Shown here: positions 1 to 10,694 of the stretch, piece after piece
Numbering within the stretch: the stretch's first letter is position 1
Layout: the number at the start of each line of letters is the position of its first letter
Source: Forficula auricularia
Taxonomy: Eukaryota > Arthropoda > Insecta > Dermaptera > Forficulidae
Assembly (NCBI GenBank): GCA_024734495.1
Contig: JALMQS010000085.1
Location: 13,492,048 to 13,556,047, forward strand
Direction of reading: 5' to 3'
Length of the DNA: 64,000 nucleotides
Position numbers and translations under genes: made by a program
Notes under the pieces: model-generated
The model's input: only the letters and a program-made list of their open reading frames with translations
The model's database searches: none
What the model was told of the DNA's origin: nothing

Positions 1-239
1 AGATTATGTTATTTGATATGTGTACATATCTACTTAGCCATGGTGGTGGATGCAAACACTCATTAATCAAAACATAATAACCAAGTTTATTTTTTCTCGC
101 TTTTATTGTTAACTTTAGTAAATACATGCATTGACTAGTAAGTGTATGCATATACGAAATTCAAAATTATAAATAGTTTTTTAACCAATCTGAATTTAAA
201 AAAAATAGGGGGCGGGCGTGAGATATTGACTTGGGTTCC

Positions 240-276
240 AAAAGGGCCACGACTTCAAAAAGTTTAAGAAGCACTG
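240..276. mobile_element. hAT-like terminus remnant
   Basis: The stretch ends in a sequence whose reverse complement starts CAGTGCTTCTTAAAC, matching the general form of hAT terminal inverted repeats (CAGTGGTTCTCAAAC type). Only this end is visible; I could not find the partner end, so this is a remnant. Positions 1-239 before it are AT-rich with nothing else recognisable. Confidence 0.4.
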
Positions 277-329
277 GTCTAGAGCACTCTTAGTTATTCT
301 CGATCTTATATATTGAAAGTTCTTAGAAA

Positions 330-678
330 TGTATTAGTCCAGAGATTCTCGAATTATCTTTATTTATTCCTTTTTTGTTCCTCAGTGAGAACGAATTTTA
401 TCGTTTTGACTTGTCTATGGCATGCTTGAACTGGAAGATATACCAGTCAGGACTTCAAACCTTCTATATGGACTCTTTTCAGAAAAATCTTTCATTTTAA
501 TGCTTCTTGAAACTACGCAAAAATTTCATTTCATTTCGTTAACCAATATACTTTCCAAAACAAAAAATGTTTTTTATAGAAATATTTGAAAAAAATTTAA
601 AAAGATCCCATGAAATTGTCAAGTCGATATTTTGGGAAATACTCTGAATGTTTGAAATTTTAGGGGTGTGCCACATCA
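330..678 (+). mobile_element. Repeat family A (hAT-like), copy 1, left part
   Basis: This stretch is repeated in inverted orientation at 62130-62585, and its terminal part again at 29930-30057. Shared landmarks are the segments around GATTCTCGAATTATC, CTTGAACTGGAAGATATA and AATACTCTGAATGTTTG. In this copy the terminal part is interrupted at about 678 by a LINE insertion (679-1407) and resumes at 1408-1431 with an end whose reverse complement begins CAGTGGCGTGAGGTCCATGG. The tip resembles a hAT end. No transposase reading frame is preserved. Confidence 0.5.
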
Positions 679-785
679 TTTTTTTTTTTTAATGCAATCG
701 AATGCAAGAAGGGGTGCACCAGTAAAGATGTAGCCCCTATGGATCTCGAAAGACCCTTGCATTACCGAAGAGAAGGGAAAGTTGA

Positions 786-1411
786 TTAAGTGAGAGGGTG
801 TAGACGTAGGTGTCTATGCACCCTGGTTTTGAAGGTTTGAAGATCATAGGTGCTGGGAAAGATAGAGGCTGGGAGAGAGTTCCAGTTCCTTGAAGTCATG
901 GGGATATATGTATTCGCGAATGAAGTGGTCCGGCACTTTTCCAATTTGACCGCGAAAGAGTGTTGGAGTCGGCAAAACGTGTGCTGCGTGCAAAGCATGC
1001 TTTGGGGGGAATTATTGATTTTATCTCATCAGAGCACCTGCCGTGATAGTATCTATAGAAAAGGGAAAGGGCAGCGACATCTCTTCGATGAGCCAGCGAG
1101 TCGAGGGAGTCGGTGAGGGTAGAATCGTCAATTAGCCTGACGGCTCGTTTCTGAATTGCATCAAGGGTAGCAAGAGAATATTTTGAGACTCCTCTCCAAA
1201 GATGAGAGCCGTATTCGAGACAGGGGCGGATTTGGGCCTTGTAGATGGTGAGAAGTTGTGGGGGTTTGTAAAATCGCTTGGACCTGAATAAGAAGCCAAT
1301 CTTCCTTGCTGCAGATTTCGCCACAGAGGAGATGTGTTCATTCCAAGACAGGTCAGATGCGACAGAGACGCCCAACATGGATAGGCTGTCACACATTTTC
1401 ATGGTATTCAT
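786..1411 (-). pseudogene. Non-LTR retrotransposon reverse transcriptase C-terminal fragment
   Basis: Two overlapping minus-strand frames (1411-896, then 998-786) read as the C-terminal tail of a LINE reverse transcriptase of the jockey/CR1 type. Visible landmarks are LGVSVASDLSWNEHI, the Y-x-A-Q-I-R-P-C-L-E-Y-G-S-H motif just after the fingers/palm region, LDAIQKRAVRLI, and the final RNWNSLPASIFP...FKTRVHRHL block typical of these proteins. One frameshift near 900-1000 breaks the frame. The catalytic YADD region and the endonuclease are missing, so the copy is 5'-truncated. A T-run at 679-690 on the plus strand is the poly(A) tail of this minus-strand insertion. It sits inside a hAT-like repeat (330-678 and 1408-1431). 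Dead copy; family is confident, clade less so. Confidence 0.85.
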
Positions 1412-1431
1412 CCATGGACCTCACGCCACTG
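1408..1431. mobile_element. Terminus of repeat family A after LINE insertion
   Basis: The reverse complement begins CAGTGGCGTGAGGTCCATGG, equivalent to the end at 30057 (CAGTAGCATGCGGTCCGTGG). It continues repeat A where the LINE interrupts it. Confidence 0.45.
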
Positions 1432-1696
1432 GTACACAAAATTACAATAATTTTTAAGTGTATAAAAAATGTTTAATATTTAAAATGTGAATTTTAAATT
1501 TAATAATTTGTAAAGTCTGAAAGGTTTAATTAGAAACTAGACACTCACTTTTCTGAGATGTTGTGGCTGACTTTGCACTATTTTGAATTAATATTTGAAA
1601 AAATTTCTATTAAATAATTTTTAAAATACCCCTATAAAACAATGAAAACTAAAAATTTTTAAAAAGTTTTAATATAGGTATTTATTTTTATGTAAA

Positions 1697-1727
1697 TCTC
1701 GCGAGCGACGGTTTGGCGACCGCTGCT
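1697..1727. mobile_element. hAT-like terminus remnant
   Basis: Reverse complement begins CAGCGGTCGCCAAACC, a typical hAT terminal inverted repeat start. No transposase and no partner end recognised. The rest of 1432-2540 is AT-rich with nothing I can identify. Confidence 0.4.
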
Positions 1728-2545
1728 CTAAGAGATCCTAATTACTATGGTATTCTAAAAATCATAATTTGTTTAGTAATTAGTATCTCAAATATCTAAA
1801 TGAAATAGAAATTATATAGTTTGTATCGCAGTTACCGAAGCGTGTCCTAATCTTATTCGTTTTTTGATGTAATTGGTATTTTGTATGTCGTAATTCAAAG
1901 AATTGTAACTTGTCCATCACTCTCACCTTTCCCGACCACTTTTCTTTCGAATATAATTCATGAATTTATTAAAAAAACGGTCGTGTAAAAAGTCCTTGAT
2001 AACCTGTCTCTGGCGATCTAATGCCTATCCTGAAATGGAATCAAATTATTTATTATCATTATCAAAGAGAACTCAACCTGTACCATTGCCTTATTTGTTT
2101 TAATTTCAAAAATAATAAATAATTTAGAATCGAATCGATTAGAAATCACCAAAGAGTGAGCGATAACATAAATTACGCGAACATCGGAGAACCAATTGGA
2201 TTATAATATTTGTACCAATTACCTTCAGATGGTTGCCTATCACAATATGGAGCCTTTTCTAGGGTGGGAACTCTTCATCCATAAAATCAATCCAATTATT
2301 TAGATATTTCGTTAAGAAATCACTATTATGCTATAATTCTCTTAGCTATCTCTCCTTTTAAGACCAAGTGAGTGAGCTTCTTGATTTGTTTTCTATATAT
2401 TCTGTTTTATTGGCGAACTATTGTACTAATTCACTGACCGATCAGGGTTGTCTCACTCAAAAGGCAAGCATTTTTGTAATTCATTTATTAAAGGCAGTCG
2501 ACCTGAGAATTTAACATTTTTGATATTTTACCACTTTTATATTAA

Positions 2546-2835
2546 TTTTAAGCGAGTCTGGTGTCGGTGCTAGGTGAAACATATTTAAAATAAAAGAAAA
2601 GTAAAAATATTTTTTTGAAAAAAATTATTATTTACTATGAGTTTCACTAGGTCATTGGTTTCACAATTTATTTACCTGTGAAACAAATGACCTAGTGATA
2701 ACTCATAGAAAATAATATTTTTTTCAAAAAATATTTTTACAATTTCACAATTTATTTACCTGTGAAACCAATGACCTAGATAACTCATAGTAAATAATAA
2801 TTTTTTCAAAAATATTTTTACAATTTCACAATTTC
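2546..2835. mobile_element. Palindromic foldback retroelement
   Basis: The segment around ATGACCTAGTGATAACTCATAG and its inverse occur three times in alternating orientation (about 2600-2680, 2683-2745, 2757-2830), so the DNA can fold on itself. The left margin GGTGTCGGTGCTAGGTGAAAC is shared with the palindromic elements at 39093-39583 and 42622-44378, placing it in the same family. No hammerhead-like core is visible in this copy and no target duplication could be fixed. Confidence 0.6.
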
Positions 2836-2883
2836 TGGTTCTACAAAAATCTCTGGTTCTACAAAACCTCGCGCATGCGCAGG

Positions 2884-3205
2884 ACAAAATTTCGTAACAA
2901 GCAACCATGAATCGTGAGAGGCAAAACAAGAATACCACAGGTGGTAACCAATCCACCTCGAGTGGCAACCGGGCATTCTGGGGGACCCGGACCATCACGA
3001 AATCAAGGAAGAAACAATGGAAGAATAACGCAAAAAATCCATACATCTCTGGCTGGGCACCTTTAACATCAACACACTCATCCGGGCAGGAAAATTACAT
3101 AGCCTGACTATGGAACTCGATAACACGTTCCGGAAAAAAGATAGAGGCGTGGAAGGTCCAACCAGAAAGTAACATCAAGCTTTGCGTGATCCCAAGGGTC
3201 CAAAC
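2884..3205 (+). pseudogene. LINE fragment, start of an RTE/CR1-like endonuclease
   Basis: The frame from 2907 (MNRERQNKNTTGGNQ) is short, but a second frame beginning about 3047 reads LGTFNINTLIRAGKLHSL, which matches the start of the apurinic-type endonuclease domain of RTE-like LINEs (the usual TWNVRTL...GKL). A frameshift separates the two. It ends near an A-run at 3210-3222. Only the first 40 or so residues of the domain remain; inactive. Confidence 0.55.
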
Positions 3206-3299
3206 GCAAAAAAAAAAAAAAATTAACTACGTCTCTCAGGGGTTGCAGAAAGTGTATCATATTATTCACACTTTTGTTAAGGGAGAATGATTTAGGTTA

Positions 3300-3525
3300 T
3301 TGGTGAAACATATTTTAATAAAGTATCTAATGAAAATTTAAAAAAAAATTTCAAATTCTAGGTAGGTTTCACAAAAATAAAAGACAAAATGCTTGTTAGC
3401 ATGACTCTATTTATCTTAAGGAGTTCATAGAGAAAAGTTTCCTCTTATTTTTGTGAACCTACCTAGAATTTTTATATTTAAATTTTGTTTTTTTTTAATT
3501 TTCATTACTTTAGTATTCCCAAGAT
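3300..3525. mobile_element. Palindromic foldback retroelement
   Basis: Inverted arms contain CTAGGTAGGTTTCACAAAAA (left, about 3358) and its inverse ending GTGAACCTACCTAG (right, about 3450), with a short non-repeated centre about 3390-3440. Related sequences occur at 30061-30260 and 59735-59790. Arms are AT-rich outside the core. Confidence 0.6.
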
Positions 3526-3539
3526 GAAAATGACCTGTA

Positions 3540-4795
3540 AATTGAAAAAAAAGCTAAAAAAAAACATTTCTTAGGCAGGAGTTTCAATTTAGCAAAGTTC
3601 TTGGATCGATAGCTTTATTCTGAATTTTTTACAATTTTAAATTCAAAATAGGTATGTCATGTGGCTATCTCATGATTTTAGCGTACAAATGACCTCACTC
3701 CCCCCACCCCCACGGTCATTCTAAGCATGAATGATGAATGATGATTTTTGAATTAAGACATTAAAGGCTAACTGTGGAAAAATTTAGTCTAAATCCGACA
3801 AAGAGTTCAAATTTTTAATCGCCCTTAATTTTCGCTCAGACTTCGACTAAAATATAATCAGCTATTAATCTCAATATAAAACATATAAATATAAAATTTT
3901 GTTTTCATACATTCAATAGTTTTTGTGCTAGAGCGTACACAATATTTGATAACACATTCACCTACTTAAAAACAGATATTTTGACAAAATAATTAAAATC
4001 TCTTAAAATTTTTCGATGTTCATTATATTATATAAGATTTTATTATTGATCTATACACATAAATATTTTCAGCCTATTTTGAGATATTTTGAAAATACGA
4101 AACAAAATATTTTTTTTTCTGCACGTTTATAATATACTTCACTATACACCGTATGGTAAAGTAAACAATCTACCAAAGTCAGTTAATTAACAATGGATTC
4201 TATTTGGATATTATCTTTCCGTGAATCAGCCCCTGGGAAAAAATGAAATTCTTAACGAAAAATAATTCCATGTTCATAAGCAAAAACTTTGGCATTTCCT
4301 TGAATCAAATAAAAAAATTTCCACTTCTTGGCTTTACTTTTACTAATTAAAAATTCAAGTCAAAATTTCTATACAATCACTGGTCGTCTAGATCAAGTTT
4401 GTGGAACTTTAGTGAAATATATGGAAATTCCAACTTTTTTTATTTTTTTATCTATAATATCTTTTGAAACTATCTTAAATTCTTAGTCCCATAATAGAAG
4501 TGTTTCCGCCATTACCTGTTTTATAGATGGTTTAAGATGACATATGTAAGGTGATTTTTGAGAAATCTAGAAGTAGGGATGGAAAAAAGACCTGTTCGGA
4601 ATATCTTTTTTAATCATTTAAAGGACTAAGTAATTCGTGAAGGCACTTCACGCTAATGGAACTGACTCTGGAAAAGAAAATGTTTGTTTGTTTTATTAAG
4701 AAAAAATTCAATAACAGAATTAACAAGTTGTCAAAAATGTTGCTATTTCAAAATTTTGTTCGAAAATAAATATATATTTTAAATATTATATTAGA
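3540..4795. other. No gene recognised
   Basis: AT-rich sequence. A C-rich tract near 3700-3715 is the only compositional exception. I see no coding pattern, RNA gene or clear repeat. Confidence 0.5.
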
Positions 4796-4799
4796 AGAA

Positions 4800-4985
4800 G
4801 TTTTTCTTCGGAGAGAGACGGACTGGTAGAAATTTTAATTGAGAAGTGATGGAAGGCAGCTCCAAGAATGGTGAAAAATTCTCTCAAATAAAATAGATTT
4901 ATTGGACTGTCATTCTTTTCCCACTTAAAAAGCGACATTTCGGACGTTTTTGCCTGATTCTTAAGGGTCTACAAATTAATATAAA
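4800..4985 (-). mobile_element. Penelope-like fragment, copy 1
   Basis: Shares GGAGAGAGACGGACTGGTAG and GGAAGGCAGC with the copy at 10435-10690. On the minus strand it carries a degenerate version of the recurrent hammerhead-like block (ending CGAAATGTCGC, 4932-4966). No reverse transcriptase coding sequence remains. Assignment to Penelope-like elements rests on the motif and on the similarity to copy 2. Confidence 0.45.
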
Positions 4986-5104
4986 AACGGGGTGGCCATT
5001 AGGTGGAACGAAAAATACAAATTTTTATTTTTTTATTTGAATAGTGTGAAAAAGTTTCATTTAGTAGTAGAAAAGACGAAAACAAAATATAAAAGTCAGA
5101 GAAT

Positions 5105-5310
5105 CATGTCTTGAGGTGACGCAAGAACGATAAAGTTTGATAAATTAACAGATTTGGCTAGGTTCTTATGTTTGTTTGTATGTAAAAAAATAAATTGTTT
5201 TTGTAATATCAAAAAATAAATGTTAATTTATGTAATAAAAGGCATATGAGACATTGATTATAGCATGTCTTGAGGTGCCGCAAGAACGTTACAATTTGAT
5301 AAAAATTTTT
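5105..5310. repeat. Direct repeat, about 169-bp spacing
   Basis: CATGTCTTGAGGTGACGCAA at 5105 recurs with one change at 5274, each followed by a similar run of AT-rich sequence (AAGTTTGATAAA / CAATTTGATAAA). Probably an old tandem duplication. Confidence 0.55.
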
Positions 5311-5428
5311 ACTATTATTTCGAATAATTTTCCAAGTTGCTATTTTGTAATATAAATAATTTTTAAATCGTTTACTTGTCTTACAATTACATTTTGTACA
5401 AATACACACCTAAGAAAACATTAAAAAC

Positions 5429-5559
5429 ATTGAAGGAGACAATTAAAGAGTATGTATTCTGCTGGTAAAACATATTTTCCAGCAGAAGACACACTCTTTT
5501 ATTGTCTCCTTCAATTTATAAAAATTCTGCTACTCTCGGCAAAAAGAAACTTTCAATTT
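5429..5559. mobile_element. Short foldback insertion, family B, copy 1
   Basis: Arms TTGAAGGAGACAATTAAAGAG (left) and CACTCTTTTATTGTCTCC (right) are inverted; the right end continues into ATTCTGCTACTCTCGGCAAA and TTTCAATTTA. The same right end occurs at 51881-52041 and 56620-56668, where target duplications are clear. No coding capacity. Confidence 0.7.
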
Positions 5560-5629
5560 AATAGAAAACATTTTTCAAAAAATAAGTAATTTTTTCAAAA
5601 TTTTCAAAATTTGTATAAGTATAATATGC

Positions 5630-6095
5630 GAAGTTCTACGGCGTTTGCCGCTTTTCGCATCTCAACCGCCAATATTCTCTGTTCTGCCAGTCAGTCTCCA
5701 TTCTTTAGTCCTCTATCCTCCATAGTCTAACGGATTTCGGCCTTCCAGATTTTTGCTGGTCTCCCTCTTTTTAGACGATCAGGGGGGACCCAATTCAGAA
5801 CCTTTTTTGGCCACCTGTCTTCCCCCATTCGTTGGACATGACCATACCATACTAGTCGCTTTTTTTCAATGGTCGTTATTATATCTTGGTCCACCTTCAT
5901 GATCTCACGAATCCTTTCGTTTCTGATGTGGTCCAGTTTAGAGACTCTTGCACTTCTCCAGAAATCCATTTCCAGGGATATTAGTCTTCTTTGGTCCTTT
6001 TTCCTTAGTTTCCATGTTTCAGAGCCATATGTTGAGATGCTCTGAACTAGAGTTTTGTAGAGCCTGGCCTTTGTCGATCGATTTATGATTTTGCT
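5630..6095 (-). pseudogene. LINE (RTE-like) reverse transcriptase C-terminal fragment
   Basis: Minus-strand reading begins around 6095 with KARLYKTLVQSISTYGSETW, continues RRLISLEMDFWRSARVS, then DQDIITTIEKKRLVWYGHVQ, RMGEDRWPKKVL and KRGRPAKIW. This order (YG-E-W block, EMDFWRRS-like block, RLxWxGHVxRM block, RGRPxxxW block) is the conserved C-terminal end of many arthropod endonuclease-reverse transcriptases. A stop at about 5727 interrupts it; the residual tail continues to about 5630 in the same frame. The polymerase core is absent, so this is a 5'-truncated dead copy. Confidence 0.85.
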
Positions 6096-6099
6096 TCAA

Positions 6100-6770
6100 A
6101 TTTTTATCAATATTAAAGCACTTTGCGTCACCTTAAAATATTGAAATATGACAACCAAATTTTGATAACTATTACAAAAACAAAATAAAAAAAAGGACAT
6201 TTTCGTTCCAACCTATTGGCATTCACAATCATACATTATAAATACATATATACAAATACTATATAGATCAGGCCAGATTAATTTGTAACAACGCTGACGT
6301 AATGCTGCCGACAGGGAGCGCCGTTGGTATATTTGCGGCAAATTTGAAATATAATCGTAATTTGGACTCGAATTTTGAAATGAAATACTCCAATTGATTT
6401 TAAATTAAGAAATATTAAATATATTGATAATTATTCCTCCTCCCCGCCCCCCTCACCACTCAAAAATTAAATATTCAATTTGCTTTACTTTGCGCACAGA
6501 AGAAGAATTAATCACATCTTATTTGATTTATATTTTATATATTATTTGTTTATTTTTTAATAATTTGCCACTTTTTTATAATTTTTTAAAAATCTAAATT
6601 TCGTTATTCTTATTTTTTGATTTTTACAAAATTGAACGACTTAAGACACGCATGCCCGAGTTTCTCATGGCAATACTGGAGCAGCCTGTCATACAAACAA
6701 CACCTGATCTCTTTTAAATATTTGGAGCCTTATATCGATTATCGATCCCAAATTTTTAAAAAAATGATAT
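6100..6770. other. No gene recognised
   Basis: AT-rich with a C-rich tract near 6435-6455. A small GC-richer patch at 6285-6345 could be the edge of an old element, but I cannot assign it. Confidence 0.4.
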
Positions 6771-6779
6771 AAAAGAAAC

Positions 6780-6905
6780 AACAATTCACTCACTTAAAAG
6801 GGGTCAATGAGGGAAACTACAAGATACTTCCCCCTTCTATCCTTCAGCAGTGCTCGAAATTTGTCCTTCCTCCATCCTTGGGCTGCCTTCCATCTTCTCA
6901 ATTAA
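6780..6905 (+). mobile_element. Penelope-like fragment, reverse-oriented relative
   Basis: Contains TGGGCTGCCTTCCATCTTCTCAATT, the reverse complement of the GGAAGGCAGCCCA block of the element at 10435, plus CAATGAGGGAAAC and CAGCAGTG that match 10612-10660. Rearranged fragment, no coding. Confidence 0.4.
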
Positions 6906-7529
6906 TATATTTTAAAATCCATTCAAAAAATATTTATACTTTTAAGGTACAAATCGTTCGATGAGAACCTTCTAATTTTATTGATCTAACTTTCAATTTT
7001 TCGTCTCCAGCTGAATTTAAATATATAATCTTTTTCATGAATCTAATTATAAAATATCTTGTGTTCTAGATCGTAACATCATTTGAAAAAATAAAGAAAA
7101 ACTAGAAACAAAAATCTTTTTTTGCCTCGATTTGCTAGATACTTATCTTAGTGGTCTTTGTCTCTGAACGGTCCTCGGCTTCTCCGGGCTTGTTGACAAT
7201 AGCCTGTTCCTAAATTAGGTTAATCGAATTGAGGTCCGCTTCGTTTGGGTTCGATAAAATAAATAAATTAAAGCGACTGGCCGAGTTTGTTGTGCCCAGG
7301 CCTTCTGATATACAGGTTTCGGCTTTTAAACTAAAAACCTTCTTTTTTTCTTTTTCTTCATCTGGCTAAAAGTAATACACCAACACAAACAGAAGGACAC
7401 CTCACACCAACACTCGATCAAGGATCGGGATTTTTTTGTTTTTTCTTTTCCATTTGTTTCCGTCGGAATTTGGTTCATCGGAAATGTCGAAACGACAGAT
7501 GCTTGACATGAGATCCGGGCCAACCTGCG

Positions 7530-7668
7530 CCTTTGATTATCATATTGGTCTCTAATAGGCGAATAACTCATGAAACAAAAGGCAGGGTGTCAGCATATCA
7601 CCTGCTCCCTGTAGAACTGCAACCTGCAAAGTTTCCTGTCAATCTAATTATTATTATTATTTTTTATT
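7530..7668 (+). mobile_element. Possible LINE 3' end with ATT-rich tail
   Basis: A frame reads GRVSAYHLLPVELQPAKFPV just before an (ATT)n run at about 7643-7660. The wording resembles LINE C-terminal tails followed by a simple-repeat 3' end, but the match is weak. Flanking 6910-7525 and 7670-8130 hold nothing I recognise. Confidence 0.25.
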
Positions 7669-8154
7669 CTAATTTGCCATTGAGGTCTTTTTTGACGGAC
7701 ACCTTCTGCGAACTTTGAATCATACAAGGAAAAAGATTTTGTCTTTATTTTTAAAAAGGAATAAATTAGAGATTACTAATACGATGACATCAAAAAAAAA
7801 CCCTAATCGAGAAAACTACTTTACAAATCTATATAATTTCTCATTAATGAGTAAGAATTTGGAAACATTCAAGAAAACAGAACAACCCATGACTCAGTTC
7901 TTTTGTCCATATCTTATGTCTTCTTATGATTCTCTCTCATCTGTCCAAAATTTTACACCTTGCAATATCTAGCTCTCTAAATATTTTTTCTCCAATCTAA
8001 TCTTTAAATATTACATTTCTTTCATTCTGAATGTAGTAGTCAATATGAACTTAGAGCTGGTTCCTGCAGCGCTATCATAAAAAATTGACAGTAAATGTAT
8101 CCAATTATTATACTTAAATTCTTATTAATCTATATGTTTAAAAAGAAAAATAAG

Positions 8155-8445
8155 AAGAAGAAGAAGAAGCAGTTGTAACGCGAAATTTTGAGAGGAATCT
8201 GGCGAAGATCGATATGCCTGAATGGGTCTTCAATATAACACAAAAGATCGTTTTCTGCAAACATGCCACATTGTGCGCAGGTTCCTGAATTGAAATTATC
8301 CAGAGGATGGATCATGTGGGCTAGGGTGAATTCCCTTTCCACATCGACCGAGCCTAAACCCAAACAAGATCTAAAGTGATAGGTAAAAGTTTTCCAGCGA
8401 AAGCTGAGAAAGTGCAATAACTCGGATAATAATAATAAAAGCTTT
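8155..8445 (-). repeat. Interspersed repeat E, copy 1 (SINE- or LINE-tail-like)
   Basis: Read on the minus strand it starts with (TTA)n, then ATCCGAGTTATTGCACTTTC, GGTTTAGGCTCGGTCGATG, and ends in (TTC)n at 8155-8170. The first 90 bases recur at 26450-26545 on the plus strand. A minus-strand 95-codon frame covers most of it, but I do not recognise the product and the frame may be fortuitous. Microsatellite at both ends is typical of retroposed sequences. Confidence 0.5.
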
Positions 8446-8491
8446 ATATTAGTAAGCTGTTGAAGCTTTTATTTTTGTGATTAATTTGATT

Positions 8492-8632
8492 AAAGTTTAA
8501 ATTTTTATTTAAATCACACATGATTACTTTATAATTTTTTATTGAATTAATTGTATTAAAATTGTAATTATTTGTTTCAATAAATAATTATAAAGTAATC
8601 ATTTGTGATTTAAATAAAAATTTAAACTTTAA
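8492..8632. repeat. Inverted repeat, arms about 50 bp
   Basis: AAGTTTAAATTTTTATTTAA at the left is matched by its reverse complement at about 8606-8628; the arms continue through GATTACTTTATAATT. The loop is about 35 bp. AT-rich MITE-like hairpin; no target duplication could be fixed. Confidence 0.6.
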
Positions 8633-9210
8633 AGCTTTATATCTCCGTAATCTTCTACTACATAATAATTTCTGTACGAATTCTGTACCTGACGGCTTGA
8701 ATATTGCGTTAGCCAAAAATATATTTATTTATTTATTTATTTTGGTTAATCCGGTTTAGAAATATCTGAGAAATGGAAATAAACATTTTCAACCATATTT
8801 TTCTGTTTATATGTCTGTCTGACAGTGTCATTCTGAATTCCAACATAAGAACTAGAGATCGTAGAAAAAATTTTCTGGCGACAAAATAAAATAAATTTTT
8901 CAGACCAAAGAGGTAATTAGATATTATTTTTTTTAACCACAGAATTTCTGATTGGAAAATACAAAAATTCATAAAAAATTTTGAAAGTTCTTTAATAATG
9001 ATTTTAAATTTGATATTAATTAAAAATTAAAGTTAAAAAAATCGAGCTCATGTGAAGGGAAATTACACATTTTTTATTTTAGTATATTTACGTTGATGTT
9101 TTTAAGTAAACAAAATTTTATTATTATTCATTAATTATATTGAAGTTAACCCGAAAAATTATGGTACATATGTAGATCTTTATATTCATTCTATCATATT
9201 TATATTTTAT

Positions 9211-9556
9211 TGAATTGGCTAAGACAGTTTGGGAAAATTGAAATAAGCTAACTTTTATTTAATACTTTTGGGCAGATGTAATCGATATTTTACAACGTTT
9301 CGAGCGCTACACCGCTGCTCTTCATCAGTGCACGTCAACTGGAAAAGATTATTGCATGTTTTAACTTTTTATAATAAATTTTTAAAATATGCAATAATCT
9401 TTTCCAGTTGACGTGGACTGATGAAGAGCAGCAGTGTAGCGCTCGAAACGTTGTAAAATATCGATCGATTACGTCTGCCCAAAATAAAGTAGTAAATAAA
9501 AGTTTTTATTTCAACTTATTTTTCCCCCATAACTGGCCCCTTAGCCAATTCATTAA
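9211..9556. mobile_element. Palindromic retroelement with hammerhead-like core in both arms
   Basis: The two arms (about 9211-9345 and 9392-9556) are near-exact reverse complements around a short AT-rich centre, starting from GAATTGGCTAAG. Each arm carries CTGATGAAGAGC...GCTCGAAAC, minus strand at 9297-9328 and plus strand at 9418-9449. Helix II (GAGC/GCTC) is perfect, and downstream ACGT...ACGTC at 9447-9474 could form helix III with a GUC site. One extra base lies between CUGAUGA and helix II. No coding capacity. Confidence 0.7.
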
Positions 9557-9570
9557 AACAAAATAGGGCC

Positions 9571-9802
9571 ACCAAACACGGTTCTTTTTAAACATATTGT
9601 TATTTGTTATACCTTTTAGGTTATTTATTTTGTTACTCAAATAAATCAAGAAATATGAATTTATATTTATTTTAATGAATAATTTCACCAAACACGGTTC
9701 TTTTTAAACATATTATTATTTGTTATACATTTTAGGTTATTTATTTTGTTACACAAATAAATCAAGAAATATGAATTTATATTTATTTTAATTAATAATT
9801 TC
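9571..9802. repeat. Tandem duplication, 116-bp unit
   Basis: Unit 9571-9686 starts ACCAAACACGGTTC and is repeated with few substitutions at 9687-9802. No insertions separate the copies, so the duplication looks recent. Confidence 0.9.
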
Positions 9803-10079
9803 TCAATTAAATTAGAAATTATTTTAAAAATATATGTATCTGTAAAAAATAAAAATAATATGAAGCAATAGGAGTGACTTCAATTATTATTAATTATATT
9901 AATCCTTTTAGAGAAGAATATTAGTAGTTGGTTATAAAAAAAATTGCAGAGGAAAATTTATGATTATGATGGGCAAATTCCAATAACTGCTAGACCATAA
10001 ATGAATTTTAATAACTGTAGTAGGTATGATAGAAAATGGCGCATGCGGCATCCATTGTCGCTAGAGATATTTTTTGTCT

Positions 10080-10350
10080 GGAAGCATGAGGTTGTGGAAA
10101 AAGTGGCGGCGGAATGCGGTGGCCGGGAGGAGCGAAGAAGACAATGCTTGTGGCTGGTCGCCTTAAGGCCTTAAGACGACCAGTCAGCGAACAGCGGCCA
10201 TCGGGCTGGGCTGCATCCCGATCGATGACCCCCTCGCCATCCCGGTCACCATGTACAGGGGACACCGCATCAACTGCAAAAAACTACACAAGTCCTACCG
10301 AATTTCTTCGCTGCCTACTTGGCGTTCAAGTCTCCGAACTCCTTTGTTCT
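10080..10350. other. GC-richer patch with 30-bp near-perfect palindrome
   Basis: Composition is much richer in G+C than its flanks. At 10154-10183 the sequence CTGGTCGCCTTAAGG-CCTTAAGACGACCAG is self-complementary apart from one mirrored pair. Short frames exist on both strands, but none resembles a known protein. Could be an old exon, an element fragment or a conserved non-coding site. Confidence 0.4.
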
Positions 10351-10434
10351 TTGTAGCGGACAATCAAGAGTTCACTGAGTCAAGGCTATCCTTCATTTTC
10401 GAAATTAATCAAGAATTTATTTGCAATGAAATTT

Positions 10435-10690
10435 TCTCTGGAGAGAGACGGACTGGTAGAACTTTTAATTGAATGTAATGGAAGGCAGCCCAGGGGTAGT
10501 GAGGAAAGAAAAAATGAACACATATCAAATAAAATGTAATTTATTGGAATCCTTCCCGCTTTCGCTTTCAAACCGACGTTTCGAAGGATTCTTCCCTCCT
10601 TCTTCAGGGTCCAATGAAGGAAACAAATAAAATGCTTCCTTCCTCTCTCTACAGCAGTGTTTAAAACTTTTTTTTCTTCAAGAGCCATAC
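10435..10690 (-). mobile_element. Penelope-like fragment, copy 2, with hammerhead-like core
   Basis: Shares GGAGAGAGACGGACTGGTAG with 4808. On the minus strand at 10578-10607 it reads CTGAAGAAGGA...TCCTTCGAAAC, followed directly by GTC, and the bases before it (GGACC) can pair with those after the GTC (GGUUU), giving a minimal hammerhead-like fold with a very short helix III. Penelope-like elements are known to carry such motifs; here the open reading frame is gone. Confidence 0.55.
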
Positions 10691-10694
10691 TCGA

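Noticed and set aside
2640..3530. CRISPR-like array from repeated short blocks
   Set aside because: The repeated blocks alternate in orientation and are transposon arms; there are no uniform spacers, and the genome is eukaryotic.
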